Notes under the pieces: model-generated
What the model was told of the DNA's origin: nothing
What the model saw: only the letters and a program-made list of their open reading frames with translations
Database searches by the model: none
Source of the DNA: Hyphomicrobiales bacterium
GTDB lineage: Bacteria > Pseudomonadota > Alphaproteobacteria > Rhizobiales > Aestuariivirgaceae
Reading direction: 5' to 3'
DNA length: 64,000 nt
Assembly (NCBI GenBank): GCA_016185245.1
Contig: JACPNZ010000031.1
Coordinates: 124,001 to 188,000, forward strand
In this document: piece after piece, positions 22,482-31,337 of the stretch
Position numbering within the stretch: position 1 is the first letter of the stretch
Layout of the letters: the number at the start of each line of letters is the position of its first letter
Position numbers and translations under genes: made by a program

Positions 22482-22678
22482 GACCGCAAGACCGAACATC
22501 GCGCTCAACTGAAGCAACAGCGAGTGATCGGCCGTCAGCAACCGCGCCCCGGTGGCGAGATGGCCGCACTCATCCCGCCCTTCACATCCGTCCCGCAACA
22601 TTTCGGAACCAGCAGCTGGCCGGCCGCAGCATCGCGGACTGCGTACGGCTGGCCGAATCAAGCCAGCCAGGAAACAGC

Positions 22679-25600
22679 ATGAACAGTTTCGACGTCGTAA
22701 TGATCGGCGACTTCCGCTTTCCCGGCGGAACCTCGGTGGCCACCGCCCATGAGATCCGGGCGCTGGCCGCAGCGGGCCTGTCGGTCGGCCTGTTACAGAC
22801 CAATGCCGACATCCTCCGCCAGCGACGTCCCATGCACACTCTGATCCAGGGCTGCCTCGACCGTCGCGAAGCTAACGTCATCGCCGCCGAAAGAACGGAG
22901 ATCGAGGCGCGCCTCGGCATCCTGCACAATCCGATGGTGTTCAACCGGCTGCCCGCCGGGCTGCCCCGCCTGCGCTTCGGCCAAGCCATCCTGGTGGCGC
23001 ATCAGGCCCACACGGACCGCAACGGCCTGCCCTATTACGATGCTGACGGTGTCAACGCGGTAGTCAAGGGGGTCGCCGGAGACTCCGTCCGTTGGGCCCC
23101 CATTTCGCCGGTGGTTCGCCGTAACCTGAAAAACACAGCCCCCGCCGCCGCCCTACACGATCAGGACTGGCACAACATCGTCTTTGCCGAGGAATGGAGC
23201 ATCGGCCGCGGCAAACCGCTCAAATCCATTCCGGTGATCGGCCGTCACGGCCGGGCCGACAAGGACAAGTGGCCGGCATCGCGTAGCGACATTCTCGCCG
23301 TCTATCCGGACGATCCGGCAATCGAGGTCAGGTTGCTCGGCACCGGCGACTACCTGAAGCGGGTTGTGGGCGAGTATCCGGCCAACTGGACGGCCTATCG
23401 CTTCGGCCAGATGGAACCGCAGCAGTTCCTCAAGACCGTCGACTTCTTCCTCTATTATCACCATCCCGACCTGGTCGAGGCTTTCGGCCGGACGGTCCTC
23501 GAGGCCTGCGCCAGTGGGGCAGTGGCGATCCTGCCGCCGCATTTCGAGGAGACCTTCGGCGAGATGGCTTTCTACCGGCCGGCCGCCGAGGCGGTCGAAA
23601 CCGCCTGTCGGCTGCATGGCGACTGGCGGCGTTACGGCAAGCAGTCGCAGCTCGCCAGCCGGCTCGTCGACGAGCACTACAGCCCCGCCCGCCATGTCGC
23701 CTTCATCGAGCGACTGCTCGGCAAAACGCGCCCGCGCAGCCGGCCCAAGGCAGTTTCCACCCGACAAACAAAAAACACCGACAGGGGCCAATCCATGAAG
23801 ACCGTCGCCAGCTTTCACCTCGCCGACCCCGCCTATGACGTCACCATCGTCGCCGACATGCGCGCGGCGGGCGACGTCGCCTTGCGGATTTCCCACGAGA
23901 TTCGCATTCAGCACCTGAATGGTTTTCGCACAGCTCTGCTGCACATGCCGTCGGGACGCATCAAGGCCACTTCGGTACGTGGCGAAATCAACGCCTGCGT
24001 GCGCGAAAGCATGGCCGATGTCTTGACCGCGACCGACCAGATTTCCTCGAAGCTGGTGGTCATCCACGCGCCGGAGACCGCCCTTGAGCCCCTGCCCGAG
24101 CGGCTGCCGGGAATCTCCACCGAGCGTGTCGTGGTGGTGGCCAGTCGGGCCCCGGACGCGAGCTACAATGTGCAACGCAAGCATCGTCTGCTGGCCCTTG
24201 CCTTCCGGGTCCAGCCGGTATGGGCACCGGTGTCGCCGCAGGTACGCGATGCCCTGCTCAAGGCCTGGCCGGAAATTCCGCTGGAGGCCGAGGACTGGAG
24301 CGTGTCGCTGGCTCCCAAGCAATGGGCCGAGCGGGTGCTGACCTGGGACCGGCCGGTCGTCGGCCGGATCGATTCGGAATTACCGCTCGAAGCCGCCAAG
24401 ACCGACAAGCCGGAACCGAATCCCCAGCCGCTGCCGCATTTTCCCGGTTGCTACCTGCGCCTCCTGCAGCACCAGCCGGTCGTCGACGATCCGCCGAGTA
24501 CCATCCTCGACCGGTTGTCGATCGAGGAACAGGCGGTGGGACGCTTCCTCGCCAGCCTGGATTTCCTGCACGTCGATCCGGACGAAACGAAGCCCCTTGC
24601 CCATTGCACCATCGCCGAGGCACTGCAGCGCGGCGTGCTTGCGTTGGTCAAGCCGGAGCTTTCCCGCGAATTCGGGGCAGGCGCCATTGCCTGCGCCGGT
24701 GCCGCCAAGGCCGAGGAGATAGTGAAGGCACTCTCCCGCGATCCGGCCGAACGCGCCAGGCTGTCGCGCGATGCAGCGCGCAATGCGAGCTCGCGCTTTG
24801 CCGCAGCCATCCATGCCGAGCGAATTGCCAGGCTTACCGGTGCGATCCCGACGCCGCGCCTGCCTTCGGGTACGAAACGTCAGCGCATTGCCTTCGTCAC
24901 TTCGAACGGCGTGGGGCTCGGCCACCTCACTCGGCTTCTTTGCATCGCCCGGCGTCTGCCTCCGACCATCGATCCGATCTTTGTTACCATGAGCCAGGCC
25001 TTCGGCATCGTGAAGGACTTCGGCTTCCCGGTCGAATACATCCCCTTCACCAGCCACAGCGAGATGAGCGGCGTGGTCGACTGGAACAGCTGGTTTCGCT
25101 TGCATATCGAGCAGATCTTCGATGCATACGGCATCACCGGTACGGTCTTCGACGGCGGCGCCCCCTATGCCGGCCTGGTGCGGGCGATTGCTGCGCGGCC
25201 CGACTTCTTCAGCGTCTGGGTGCGCCGCGGCATGTGGCGGGCGAGCCGGGCCAACGACAATCTGCTGAAACGGCAGAAGCACTTCGATCTGGTGCTGGAA
25301 CCTCGCGATGTAGCCGGCGCCCGCGACAACGGACCCACCTCGCAGCACGCCGGCCGATCCGCCCATGTCGATCCGATCCGCCTTCTCGACGAGGAAGAAC
25401 TTCTCGACCGCCGCGCCGCCGCCAAGGCGATCGGCATCGATCCCCGCCGCCCCGCCGTGCTGGTGCAATTGGGATCGGGAACCACCAGCGAGATCGTCAG
25501 TCAAACGAGCGAGATTATCCGGGCCTGCGCCAGGTTTCCGAAGCTTCAAGTGGTGATTGCCGAGTGGGCCATCGGGGCGGTGTCGTTCGACGTCTGGCCC

Positions 25601-26062
25601 GATGTCAAGGTGCTGCGCGGCTTTCCGCTCAGCCGTTACTTCCGCGCCTTCGACTTCACCATCTCGGCGGTCGGCTACAATTCGTTCAACGAGATCATCT
25701 CCTTCGGCCTGCCGGCGATCTTCCTGGCCAACGAGAACCCGATCATGGACGACCAGGCGGGTCGTGCCGCCTATGCCGTCGAGCAGGGCGCCGCCTTCCT
25801 GACCTCGCCCGAGGAATTGAAGAACCTGCATGTGCTGATCGAGGCGCTCCTCGACGAGCGGGCCCGCTCGATCATCAAGGTCAACTGCGCCCGCATCGCC
25901 CAGCCCAATGGGGCGCAAGCCGCAGCCGACATCATCGCCCGTCTCGCCGGCGCGCCTAGCCACGAGGTCGAAGCGGCACCCGTTCGGCAGCCCAGCGCAA
26001 CCCGCAAGCCGGGGCGGCGAAAAACTTCCACTTCCGGCAAGCGTATCCTGGAAAGGGCCTAA
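22679..26062 (+). CDS. Triple-module glycosyltransferase (1127 aa)
   Basis: A very large cytoplasmic-type protein with three glycosyltransferase-like modules. Module 1 (residues ~1-350) resembles GT-B family 4: DVVMIGDFRFPGGTS at the start and a C-terminal site with HHPDLVEAFGRTVLEACASG. Module 2 (~373-725) has a related but degenerate layout (VTIVADMRAAGDVALRISHEI; FHLADPAYD) with no clear donor-site motif. Module 3 (~733-1090) is GT28/MurG-like: SNGVGLGHLTRLL at its N-terminus and SAVGYNSFNEIISFGLPAIFL at the donor site. The junction at residue 373 (position 23795) is an ATG preceded by CAGGGGCC, as if two genes had fused. The ATG at 22679 follows CCAGGAAACAGC. It is followed one base later by the 234-aa gene and then ugd, so polysaccharide synthesis is the likely setting. 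Sugar specificities are unknown. Confidence 0.8.
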   Translation: MNSFDVVMIGDFRFPGGTSVATAHEIRALAAAGLSVGLLQTNADILRQRRPMHTLIQGCLDRREANVIAAERTEIEARLGILHNPMVFNRLPAGLPRLRFGQAILVAHQAHTDRNGLPYYDADGVNAVVKGVAGDSVRWAPISPVVRRNLKNTAPAAALHDQDWHNIVFAEEWSIGRGKPLKSIPVIGRHGRADKDKWPASRSDILAVYPDDPAIEVRLLGTGDYLKRVVGEYPANWTAYRFGQMEPQQFLKTVDFFLYYHHPDLVEAFGRTVLEACASGAVAILPPHFEETFGEMAFYRPAAEAVETACRLHGDWRRYGKQSQLASRLVDEHYSPARHVAFIERLLGKTRPRSRPKAVSTRQTKNTDRGQSMKTVASFHLADPAYDVTIVADMRAAGDVALRISHEIRIQHLNGFRTALLHMPSGRIKATSVRGEINACVRESMADVLTATDQISSKLVVIHAPETALEPLPERLPGISTERVVVVASRAPDASYNVQRKHRLLALAFRVQPVWAPVSPQVRDALLKAWPEIPLEAEDWSVSLAPKQWAERVLTWDRPVVGRIDSELPLEAAKTDKPEPNPQPLPHFPGCYLRLLQHQPVVDDPPSTILDRLSIEEQAVGRFLASLDFLHVDPDETKPLAHCTIAEALQRGVLALVKPELSREFGAGAIACAGAAKAEEIVKALSRDPAERARLSRDAARNASSRFAAAIHAERIARLTGAIPTPRLPSGTKRQRIAFVTSNGVGLGHLTRLLCIARRLPPTIDPIFVTMSQAFGIVKDFGFPVEYIPFTSHSEMSGVVDWNSWFRLHIEQIFDAYGITGTVFDGGAPYAGLVRAIAARPDFFSVWVRRGMWRASRANDNLLKRQKHFDLVLEPRDVAGARDNGPTSQHAGRSAHVDPIRLLDEEELLDRRAAAKAIGIDPRRPAVLVQLGSGTTSEIVSQTSEIIRACARFPKLQVVIAEWAIGAVSFDVWPDVKVLRGFPLSRYFRAFDFTISAVGYNSFNEIISFGLPAIFLANENPIMDDQAGRAAYAVEQGAAFLTSPEELKNLHVLIEALLDERARSIIKVNCARIAQPNGAQAAADIIARLAGAPSHEVEAAPVRQPSATRKPGRRKTSTSGKRILERA

Positions 26063-26063
26063 G

Positions 26064-26768
26064 ATGCTCAACACCCCCGAAGCACTGCAATATGAGATCG
26101 GCCGGCTGCGCGACATCGTCGAACGCCAGTATCTCGAACTGGCCTGGCAGCAGAGCGAACTACGCAGCCGCGGCGGCAAGGCCAAGGTAGTCAGGTTCGG
26201 GGCCGGCGATCTCGCCCGGACCAATCTCGCCGGCAACGCGGCATTGCTTCGCGATACAGCCCGCCAGCCGTCGCCCGAGGCCTGGCCGACCGGACCGACG
26301 CCGGCTAGTCCGCTGATCGCCAATTGCGGCTTCGCCAGCTACACCTCGGGCCGTGCCGATCTGGCTGCGATCGGTATTTCGGTTTGCGGTCTCGACGAAG
26401 CAAGCGTCGAGCATGTCGTCGGCATGGTCGAGGAGCGGCTGCGCAAGGTGCGGAACTTTCGACCGGTTTTTCTGATGGACGTGACCCGTACCGAGATCTT
26501 CCGGCGACGGGGGCTTGCCTACGAATATGTGCCGCCGGCCGATGGCAAGGACAAGCGCCAGGAAGCCCGTCTTGCCGCCTTCAATGCCCGCCGGGTCGAG
26601 TTCCTCAAGCGCAAATGGGGCTTCACCGAGATCATCAATTTCGGCGCCAAGGTGCTGGGCCAGGCGGGGGCCACGGGCAGCCTTGGCATGCTCAATTCGA
26701 CCGTTGAGCGCATCGCCGACCGGACGGCCCAGGCCCGCCTCAAGCATCAGACAGCGCAGGCATCATAA
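26064..26768 (+). CDS. Unrecognised 234-aa protein coupled to the glycosyltransferase
   Basis: I do not recognise this family. Residues ~5-37 (EALQYEIGRLRDIVERQYLEL...) form a probable short coiled coil. A Pro-rich linker follows, then a compact C-terminal domain from ~85 with NCGFASYTSGRADLAAIG, a FRPVFLMDVTRTEIFRRRG segment and EYVPP, ending in a basic helix. The ATG at 26064 starts one base after the glycosyltransferase stop codon, so translation is coupled. The open frame extends upstream, but only as a shadow of the glycosyltransferase. Ugd follows 18 bases later. A regulator, scaffold or sugar-binding accessory of the glycosyltransferase is possible, but nothing in the sequence decides this. 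Confidence 0.75.
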   Translation: MLNTPEALQYEIGRLRDIVERQYLELAWQQSELRSRGGKAKVVRFGAGDLARTNLAGNAALLRDTARQPSPEAWPTGPTPASPLIANCGFASYTSGRADLAAIGISVCGLDEASVEHVVGMVEERLRKVRNFRPVFLMDVTRTEIFRRRGLAYEYVPPADGKDKRQEARLAAFNARRVEFLKRKWGFTEIINFGAKVLGQAGATGSLGMLNSTVERIADRTAQARLKHQTAQAS

Positions 26769-26786
26769 GCGAAAGGACAGGCAGCC

Positions 26787-28271
26787 ATGCGAATCGCGAT
26801 CATCGGCTCGGGCTATGTCGGCCTCGTATCCGGCGCCTGTTTCGCCGATCTTGGCCATAGCGTCACCTGCATCGATAGCGATACCCGCAAGATTGAGAGC
26901 TTGCGGACCGGCGTGTCGCCCTTCTACGAGCCGGGCCTGGAGGTTCTGGTCCATCACAATGTCGAGGCGGGCCGCCTCGCCTTCGCCACCACCATTGCCG
27001 GCAATGTGGCCGGTGCCGATGCGGTGTTCATCGCGGTGGGAACCCCTGGCCGGCGCGGCGACGGCCATGCCGACCTCTCGGCGGTCTTCGCCGCCACCCG
27101 TGAAATCGCCCGGCATGCGCAGGGCTTTACCGTGATCGTCACCAAATCGACGGTACCGGTCGGCACCAGCGACGACATCGAAAGGGTGATCCGCGAGGAG
27201 AATCCGGCCGCCGATATCGCCGTCGTTTCAAACCCCGAATTCCTGCGCGAGGGCTCGGCGATTTCCGATTTCCGCCACCCCGACCGCATCGTCGTGGGTT
27301 TTTCCGACGAACGGGCGGGCGCGGTGATGACCGACATCTACAGGCCCCTGACCCGTGACCGGGCCCTGCTTCTGTCGACCGGACGGCGCGCCGCCGAACT
27401 GATCAAATATGCCGCCAACGCCTTCCTGGCGCTGAAGATTACCTTCATCAACGAAATCGCCGATCTGTGCGAGGAAGCCGGCGCCGACGTCCAGGACATC
27501 GCCCGCGGCATCGGCCTCGACAAGCGTATCGGCACGCATTTCCTGCAGGCCGGACCGGGCTTCGGCGGCTCGTGCTTTCCGAAAGACACGCTTGCCCTGG
27601 TCAAGACCGCCCAAGACTATGGCCGGCCACTCCGCCTTATCGAAACGACGGTTGCCATCAACGAGCAGCGAAAGCGCGGCATGGCCCGCAAGATCGCCAC
27701 TGCCTGCGGCGGCTCGGTGCGCGGCAAGACAGTGGCGATTCTCGGCCTTACCTTCAAGCCCAACACCGACGACATGCGGGGGGCGCCCTCGCTCGATATC
27801 ATCCGCGCCCTGCAGGACCAGGGGGCGGCGATCAGGGCCTTCGATCCGGTCGGCATGGAGGCGGCCCGGCCGCTCCTCAACGATGTGGCCTATGCGACCG
27901 ATCCCTACGATGCGGCCCGGGGCGCCCACGCTTTGGTTATCGTCACCGAGTGGAGCGACTTCCAGGATCTCGACTTCCCGCGGCTCAAAAGTTTGATGGA
28001 AACGCCGGTGCTGGTCGATCTCCGCAATGTCTATCGCCCCGAGGATGTGCGCCGCCACGGCTTCCTGGTCAGTGCTGTCGGCAGGCCTGCGCCCTATCGT
28101 GGCCTCGGCTTCGTGCCGCGCCTCGAATGGACGGATGCCTGGCGGCATTTCGACGAAAGCCCGCGTTGGCAGGCTGTGGCGCTGGGCGGCACCGCCGCCG
28201 AGGTAACGGTCCCGTCCGAGCGCCGGGCGCTCAGGGGCAAGGATCACTCGTCAAGAGCTCCAGCTGCCTAA
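26787..28271 (+). CDS. ugd: UDP-glucose 6-dehydrogenase
   Basis: A 494-residue NAD-dependent four-electron dehydrogenase making UDP-glucuronate for capsule, exopolysaccharide or LPS. The N-terminal Rossmann motif is IIGSGYVGLVSGACFADLGH. The substrate-site Cys is in GPGFGGSCFPKDT. The C-terminal domain has LTFKPNTDDMRGAPSLDII. It is about 50 residues longer than a typical ~435-450 aa Ugd: the normal end near DVRRHGF is followed by an extension containing YRGLGFVPRLEWTDAWRHFDE. AAAGGAC precedes the ATG. The last ~41 bases overlap the convergent eipB gene. It supplies a donor sugar to the adjacent glycosyltransferase (inference). Confidence 0.95.
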   Translation: MRIAIIGSGYVGLVSGACFADLGHSVTCIDSDTRKIESLRTGVSPFYEPGLEVLVHHNVEAGRLAFATTIAGNVAGADAVFIAVGTPGRRGDGHADLSAVFAATREIARHAQGFTVIVTKSTVPVGTSDDIERVIREENPAADIAVVSNPEFLREGSAISDFRHPDRIVVGFSDERAGAVMTDIYRPLTRDRALLLSTGRRAAELIKYAANAFLALKITFINEIADLCEEAGADVQDIARGIGLDKRIGTHFLQAGPGFGGSCFPKDTLALVKTAQDYGRPLRLIETTVAINEQRKRGMARKIATACGGSVRGKTVAILGLTFKPNTDDMRGAPSLDIIRALQDQGAAIRAFDPVGMEAARPLLNDVAYATDPYDAARGAHALVIVTEWSDFQDLDFPRLKSLMETPVLVDLRNVYRPEDVRRHGFLVSAVGRPAPYRGLGFVPRLEWTDAWRHFDESPRWQAVALGGTAAEVTVPSERRALRGKDHSSRAPAA

Positions 28272-29040
28272 GCTCGCCGTTCAGGACGAAGTTGCCATAG
28301 TCGAGCACCAGACCGGTCGCCACGCCGTTCTGGTAGAGGTCGAAGGTGACCTGGTAGGACGGCGTGTCGGAATTGCCGGCGAGCGAATAATAGCTGATTG
28401 ACATGGGCCACGACGGCAGGTCCTTGAGGAGCCTAGCCTGGCCGTTGCCGGTATCCCGGGCATTGGCGCCTGCCTCCTTCTTCTTGCCGATGAAGGTGAT
28501 GGCCCGATAGCTGTTGGCGCCGTCGGAACCGTCATAGACCACACTGGTATCTCGGTCTCCTCCCGATGCCGCCAGATCCATCAGGTGCAGCTGGTGTTGC
28601 ATCGGAAATAGGGCGCCGGCAGGAACCGTAAAGGGCTTGCCGTCACCGCTTTGCAAAGTGCCGGCGGTCTCGGCGTCGGTCGCCTTGCGTTCGACGCTGA
28701 TGCGAGTCTCGCCCTGCGGCTTATTGTTGAGGAATTCTCGCTGGCTGTATTGTAGCTCGAGGGCGTCGCCACTCTCGAAGGCGGTCGACTGGGTGTCGAC
28801 GGTGCGGCTGTCGCCTTCCGAAGGGGCAAAGCGGTTGACCATGCGAAAATTGACCGTCCAGCCGGCGCAGGCCGAGCCCTGTACCTCGAAGGCCAGCCGC
28901 CCCTCGGCGCTGGACAGCGAAGCACCGTCCGAGGTGCGGGCGAGCTTCAGGTCATAAATGACGCGGTGGGCGGCAATGGTGGCCGCATCCGCCGCCGGTA
29001 TGGTGGCGATCCACAGGGCGGCCAGTGCCAATGTTCTCAT
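28231..29040 (-). CDS. eipB: Envelope integrity protein EipB (DUF1849)
   Basis: A ~269-residue periplasmic protein of the DUF1849/EipB family, which in Brucella is a beta-spiral protein needed for cell-envelope integrity. It begins with a cleavable signal peptide (MRTLALAALWIATIPAADA). It then has the family's AAHRVIYDLKLA, the first Cys in GSACAGW, and a second Cys near the very C-terminus (SDPCP). The pair forms the conserved disulfide in characterised EipB. The open frame extends upstream of 29040, but the signal peptide fixes the start. EipB is restricted to Hyphomicrobiales, which supports the taxonomic call. Its 3' end overlaps ugd by 41 bases. Confidence 0.9.
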   Translation of the reverse strand: MRTLALAALWIATIPAADAATIAAHRVIYDLKLARTSDGASLSSAEGRLAFEVQGSACAGWTVNFRMVNRFAPSEGDSRTVDTQSTAFESGDALELQYSQREFLNNKPQGETRISVERKATDAETAGTLQSGDGKPFTVPAGALFPMQHQLHLMDLAASGGDRDTSVVYDGSDGANSYRAITFIGKKKEAGANARDTGNGQARLLKDLPSWPMSISYYSLAGNSDTPSYQVTFDLYQNGVATGLVLDYGNFVLNGELRQLELLTSDPCP

Positions 29041-29124
29041 GGGGCTTGAAACTCCGGTTGCGGGATGGTCCATTACCGCCAGACTCGACCAAACTTCCTC
29101 ACAAGAGATTAAGGCATTGTTCAG

Positions 29125-30108
29125 ATGACGACAACCGGAGCACAACGGCTGCGCCTCTTAGCGACGCGGCGGATGATGCCCGACGTGGAAGCCCGCCTTG
29201 CCGCCAGTTTCGATGTCACCCTGAACCCGACCGACACGCCCCTGACCCGGGTTGAGGTTCTGGCCAGGACGAGTGGCATCGATGCCATCCTCACCTGTTC
29301 CCTCGACAAGTTCGGGCCGGACTATGTGGGCGAATTGCCGGCGTCGGTGAGGATCATCGCCACCCATTCGGTGGGCTACGAGCATATCGACATCGGGCTG
29401 GCCAAGGCGCGCCGCATCGCCGTTACCAATACACCGGACGTCCTCACCGAGGCGACCGCCGATCTGACGTTGCTCCTCATATTGGGGGCGGCGCGCGGCG
29501 CCTCCTGGGGCGACCGTATGGTGCGGGAGAACCGCTGGGGCGAACCCTCGCTGATTTCGCCCCTGGGCTTCGATGTGTCGGGGCGCCGCTTCGGCATCCT
29601 CGGCATGGGACGGATCGGCCAGGCGGTGGCCCGCCGCGCCAGGGGTTTCGGCATGGCGCTGCACTATCACTCGCGCCGGCCGGTGGCCGATGGGCTGGCG
29701 CACGGCGCCACCTATCATGGGCGCTTTGCCGATATGTTGCCCCATTGCGATTTTCTGTCGATTAACTGTACATCGACCCCCGAGACGCGGGGCATCGTCA
29801 ATGCCGCCAATCTGGCGCTCATGCCCTGGGGCGCCATTCTGGTGAATTCGTCGCGAGGCGACATTGTCGATGACGACTCCGTCATCGGGGCCCTGCAATC
29901 GGGGCAACTTGCGGCGGCCGGTCTCGACGTGTTCAAGGGCGAGCCCAACATCGACCCGCGCTACCGCAGCCTCGATAACGTGTTCCTGCTGCCCCATCTC
30001 GGCAGCGCCACGCCAGCGACGCGCAGCGCCATGGGCCATCGTGCCATCGACAATATCGAAGCCTTCTTCCGGGGCGAACGTCCCCGCGACCTTCTGACAG
30101 GAGATTGA
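29125..30108 (+). CDS. D-isomer-specific 2-hydroxyacid dehydrogenase
   Basis: A 327-residue NAD(P)-dependent dehydrogenase of the glyoxylate/hydroxypyruvate reductase group. It shows the Rossmann motif GILGMGRIGQAVARRARGFG (about residues 156-175), the substrate Arg in LVNSSRGDIVDD, and the catalytic His in LLPHLGSATP. The fold is complete and of normal length. The start lies 84 bases from the divergent eipB. A RidA gene begins one base after its stop, so glyoxylate or hydroxypyruvate reduction and enamine removal may be linked functionally. Confidence 0.92.
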   Translation: MTTTGAQRLRLLATRRMMPDVEARLAASFDVTLNPTDTPLTRVEVLARTSGIDAILTCSLDKFGPDYVGELPASVRIIATHSVGYEHIDIGLAKARRIAVTNTPDVLTEATADLTLLLILGAARGASWGDRMVRENRWGEPSLISPLGFDVSGRRFGILGMGRIGQAVARRARGFGMALHYHSRRPVADGLAHGATYHGRFADMLPHCDFLSINCTSTPETRGIVNAANLALMPWGAILVNSSRGDIVDDDSVIGALQSGQLAAAGLDVFKGEPNIDPRYRSLDNVFLLPHLGSATPATRSAMGHRAIDNIEAFFRGERPRDLLTGD

Positions 30109-30109
30109 C

Positions 30110-30574
30110 ATGGGAAAGATCGACCAGCGCCTCGTGGAACTCGGCATCGCCGTGCCCAAGCCCGCCGTGCCGGTGGCAAACTACGTAGGCTTCGTGCGCA
30201 CCGGCAACCTCGTCTTCACCGCCGGCCAGGTGACGCTCGCCGACGGCAAATTGCACTACCAGGGCAAGGTCGGAGCCGAGATTTCGCTAGAAGACGCCAA
30301 CCGCGGCGCCAGACTGTGCGCCATCAATATCCTCTCCCAGCTTCGTGAAGCTTGCGGCGGCGACCTCGACCGGGTGCAGCGCATCGTCAAGCTGGTGGGC
30401 TTCGTCAATGCTATACCCTCCTTCACTGACCACCCGAAGGTCGTCAACGGCGCTTCCGACCTGATGGTCGAGGTGTTCGGCGACCGCGGCAAACACGCCC
30501 GCTCGGCGGTAGGTTCGGGCTCGCTGCCGCTCAATGTTGCGGTCGAGGTCGAGGCCATTGCCGAAATCGCCTGA
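30110..30574 (+). CDS. RidA family enamine/imine deaminase
   Basis: A 154-residue YjgF/YER057c/UK114-fold protein. RidA proteins hydrolyse reactive enamines and imines released by PLP enzymes. The motif FVRTGNLVFTAGQVTLADGK at about residues 22-41 and GDLDRVQRIVKLVGFVN are typical. It belongs to the longer (~150 aa) YjgH/TdcF-like subgroup common in alphaproteobacteria. CAGGAGATTGAC before the ATG is a good ribosome-binding site. It lies between a hydroxyacid dehydrogenase and a glycerophosphodiesterase gene, all within a few bases. Confidence 0.92.
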   Translation: MGKIDQRLVELGIAVPKPAVPVANYVGFVRTGNLVFTAGQVTLADGKLHYQGKVGAEISLEDANRGARLCAINILSQLREACGGDLDRVQRIVKLVGFVNAIPSFTDHPKVVNGASDLMVEVFGDRGKHARSAVGSGSLPLNVAVEVEAIAEIA

Positions 30575-30578
30575 GCCG

Positions 30579-31337
30579 ATGCGTTTTACCCCCGAGATCC
30601 GCGCTCTCGACTGGCTGGTGGCGCGGCCTATTGCCCACCGGGGCCTGCACGACCGCGCCCGTGGCATCATCGAGAACACCGCCTCGGCCTTCGACGGCGC
30701 AATGGCCGGCGGCTATGCCATCGAATGCGACCTGCAGATCACCTGCGATAGCGAGGCGATGGTCTTTCATGACGACACGCTCGACCGGCTGACCGCTGAA
30801 AGAGGATCTCTCAAGGGCCGCACCTCGGCGGACTTGAAGGCCATCCCGATCAGCAACTCGTCCGACCGCATGCAGACGCTGGCTGAGCTTCTCGCCCAGG
30901 TTGGGGGTGCGGTGCCGCTGGTGATCGAGATCAAGTCGCACTGGGACGGCGAGGACGCACTGATTCGCCGCGCCCTCAAAGTGCTCGAATCCTATCGCGG
31001 GCCTTACGGGCTCATGTCCTTCGATCCCGATGTGATTGCGGCAGTGCGTCGGTATTCGCCCGACACCGTGCGCGGCATCGTCGCCGACCGCACCATCGAT
31101 CCCGACGATCACGGCCTGTCGCTGGCGCGAAGACTGGAACTCCGCACCCTGTCGCACCTGCCCCGGACTGCGCCCCATTTCATCTCCTTTTATTTCCGCG
31201 ACCTGCCGTTCACACCGGTGACAGAATATCGCCGCACCGGATGCCCGGTCATCTCCTGGACCATCCGCTCGCCCGCCGAAGCGGAGCTTGCTCGCCGTTA
31301 CAGCGACCAGGTGACTTTCGAGGGGTTTGCCGCCTGA
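30579..31337 (+). CDS. Glycerophosphodiester phosphodiesterase
   Basis: A 252-residue GDPD TIM-barrel phosphodiesterase that would release glycerol-3-phosphate from deacylated phospholipids. The catalytic pair is in PIAHRGLHD (His) and FHDDTLDRLT (His). Metal ligands are in ENTASAF and ECDLQITCD. VIEIKSHW supplies a further Glu/Lys. No signal peptide is seen, so it should be cytoplasmic. It begins five bases after the ridA stop and its TGA abuts the next ATG directly. Confidence 0.92.
   Translation: MRFTPEIRALDWLVARPIAHRGLHDRARGIIENTASAFDGAMAGGYAIECDLQITCDSEAMVFHDDTLDRLTAERGSLKGRTSADLKAIPISNSSDRMQTLAELLAQVGGAVPLVIEIKSHWDGEDALIRRALKVLESYRGPYGLMSFDPDVIAAVRRYSPDTVRGIVADRTIDPDDHGLSLARRLELRTLSHLPRTAPHFISFYFRDLPFTPVTEYRRTGCPVISWTIRSPAEAELARRYSDQVTFEGFAA

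Noticed and set aside
22089-22661. Minus-strand frame of 190 codons opposite the Gly-rich protein, rich in Ala, Val and Thr and membrane-like.
   Set aside because: It is the complement of the Gly-rich repeat. The plus strand has a perfect ribosome-binding site and a signal-like start.
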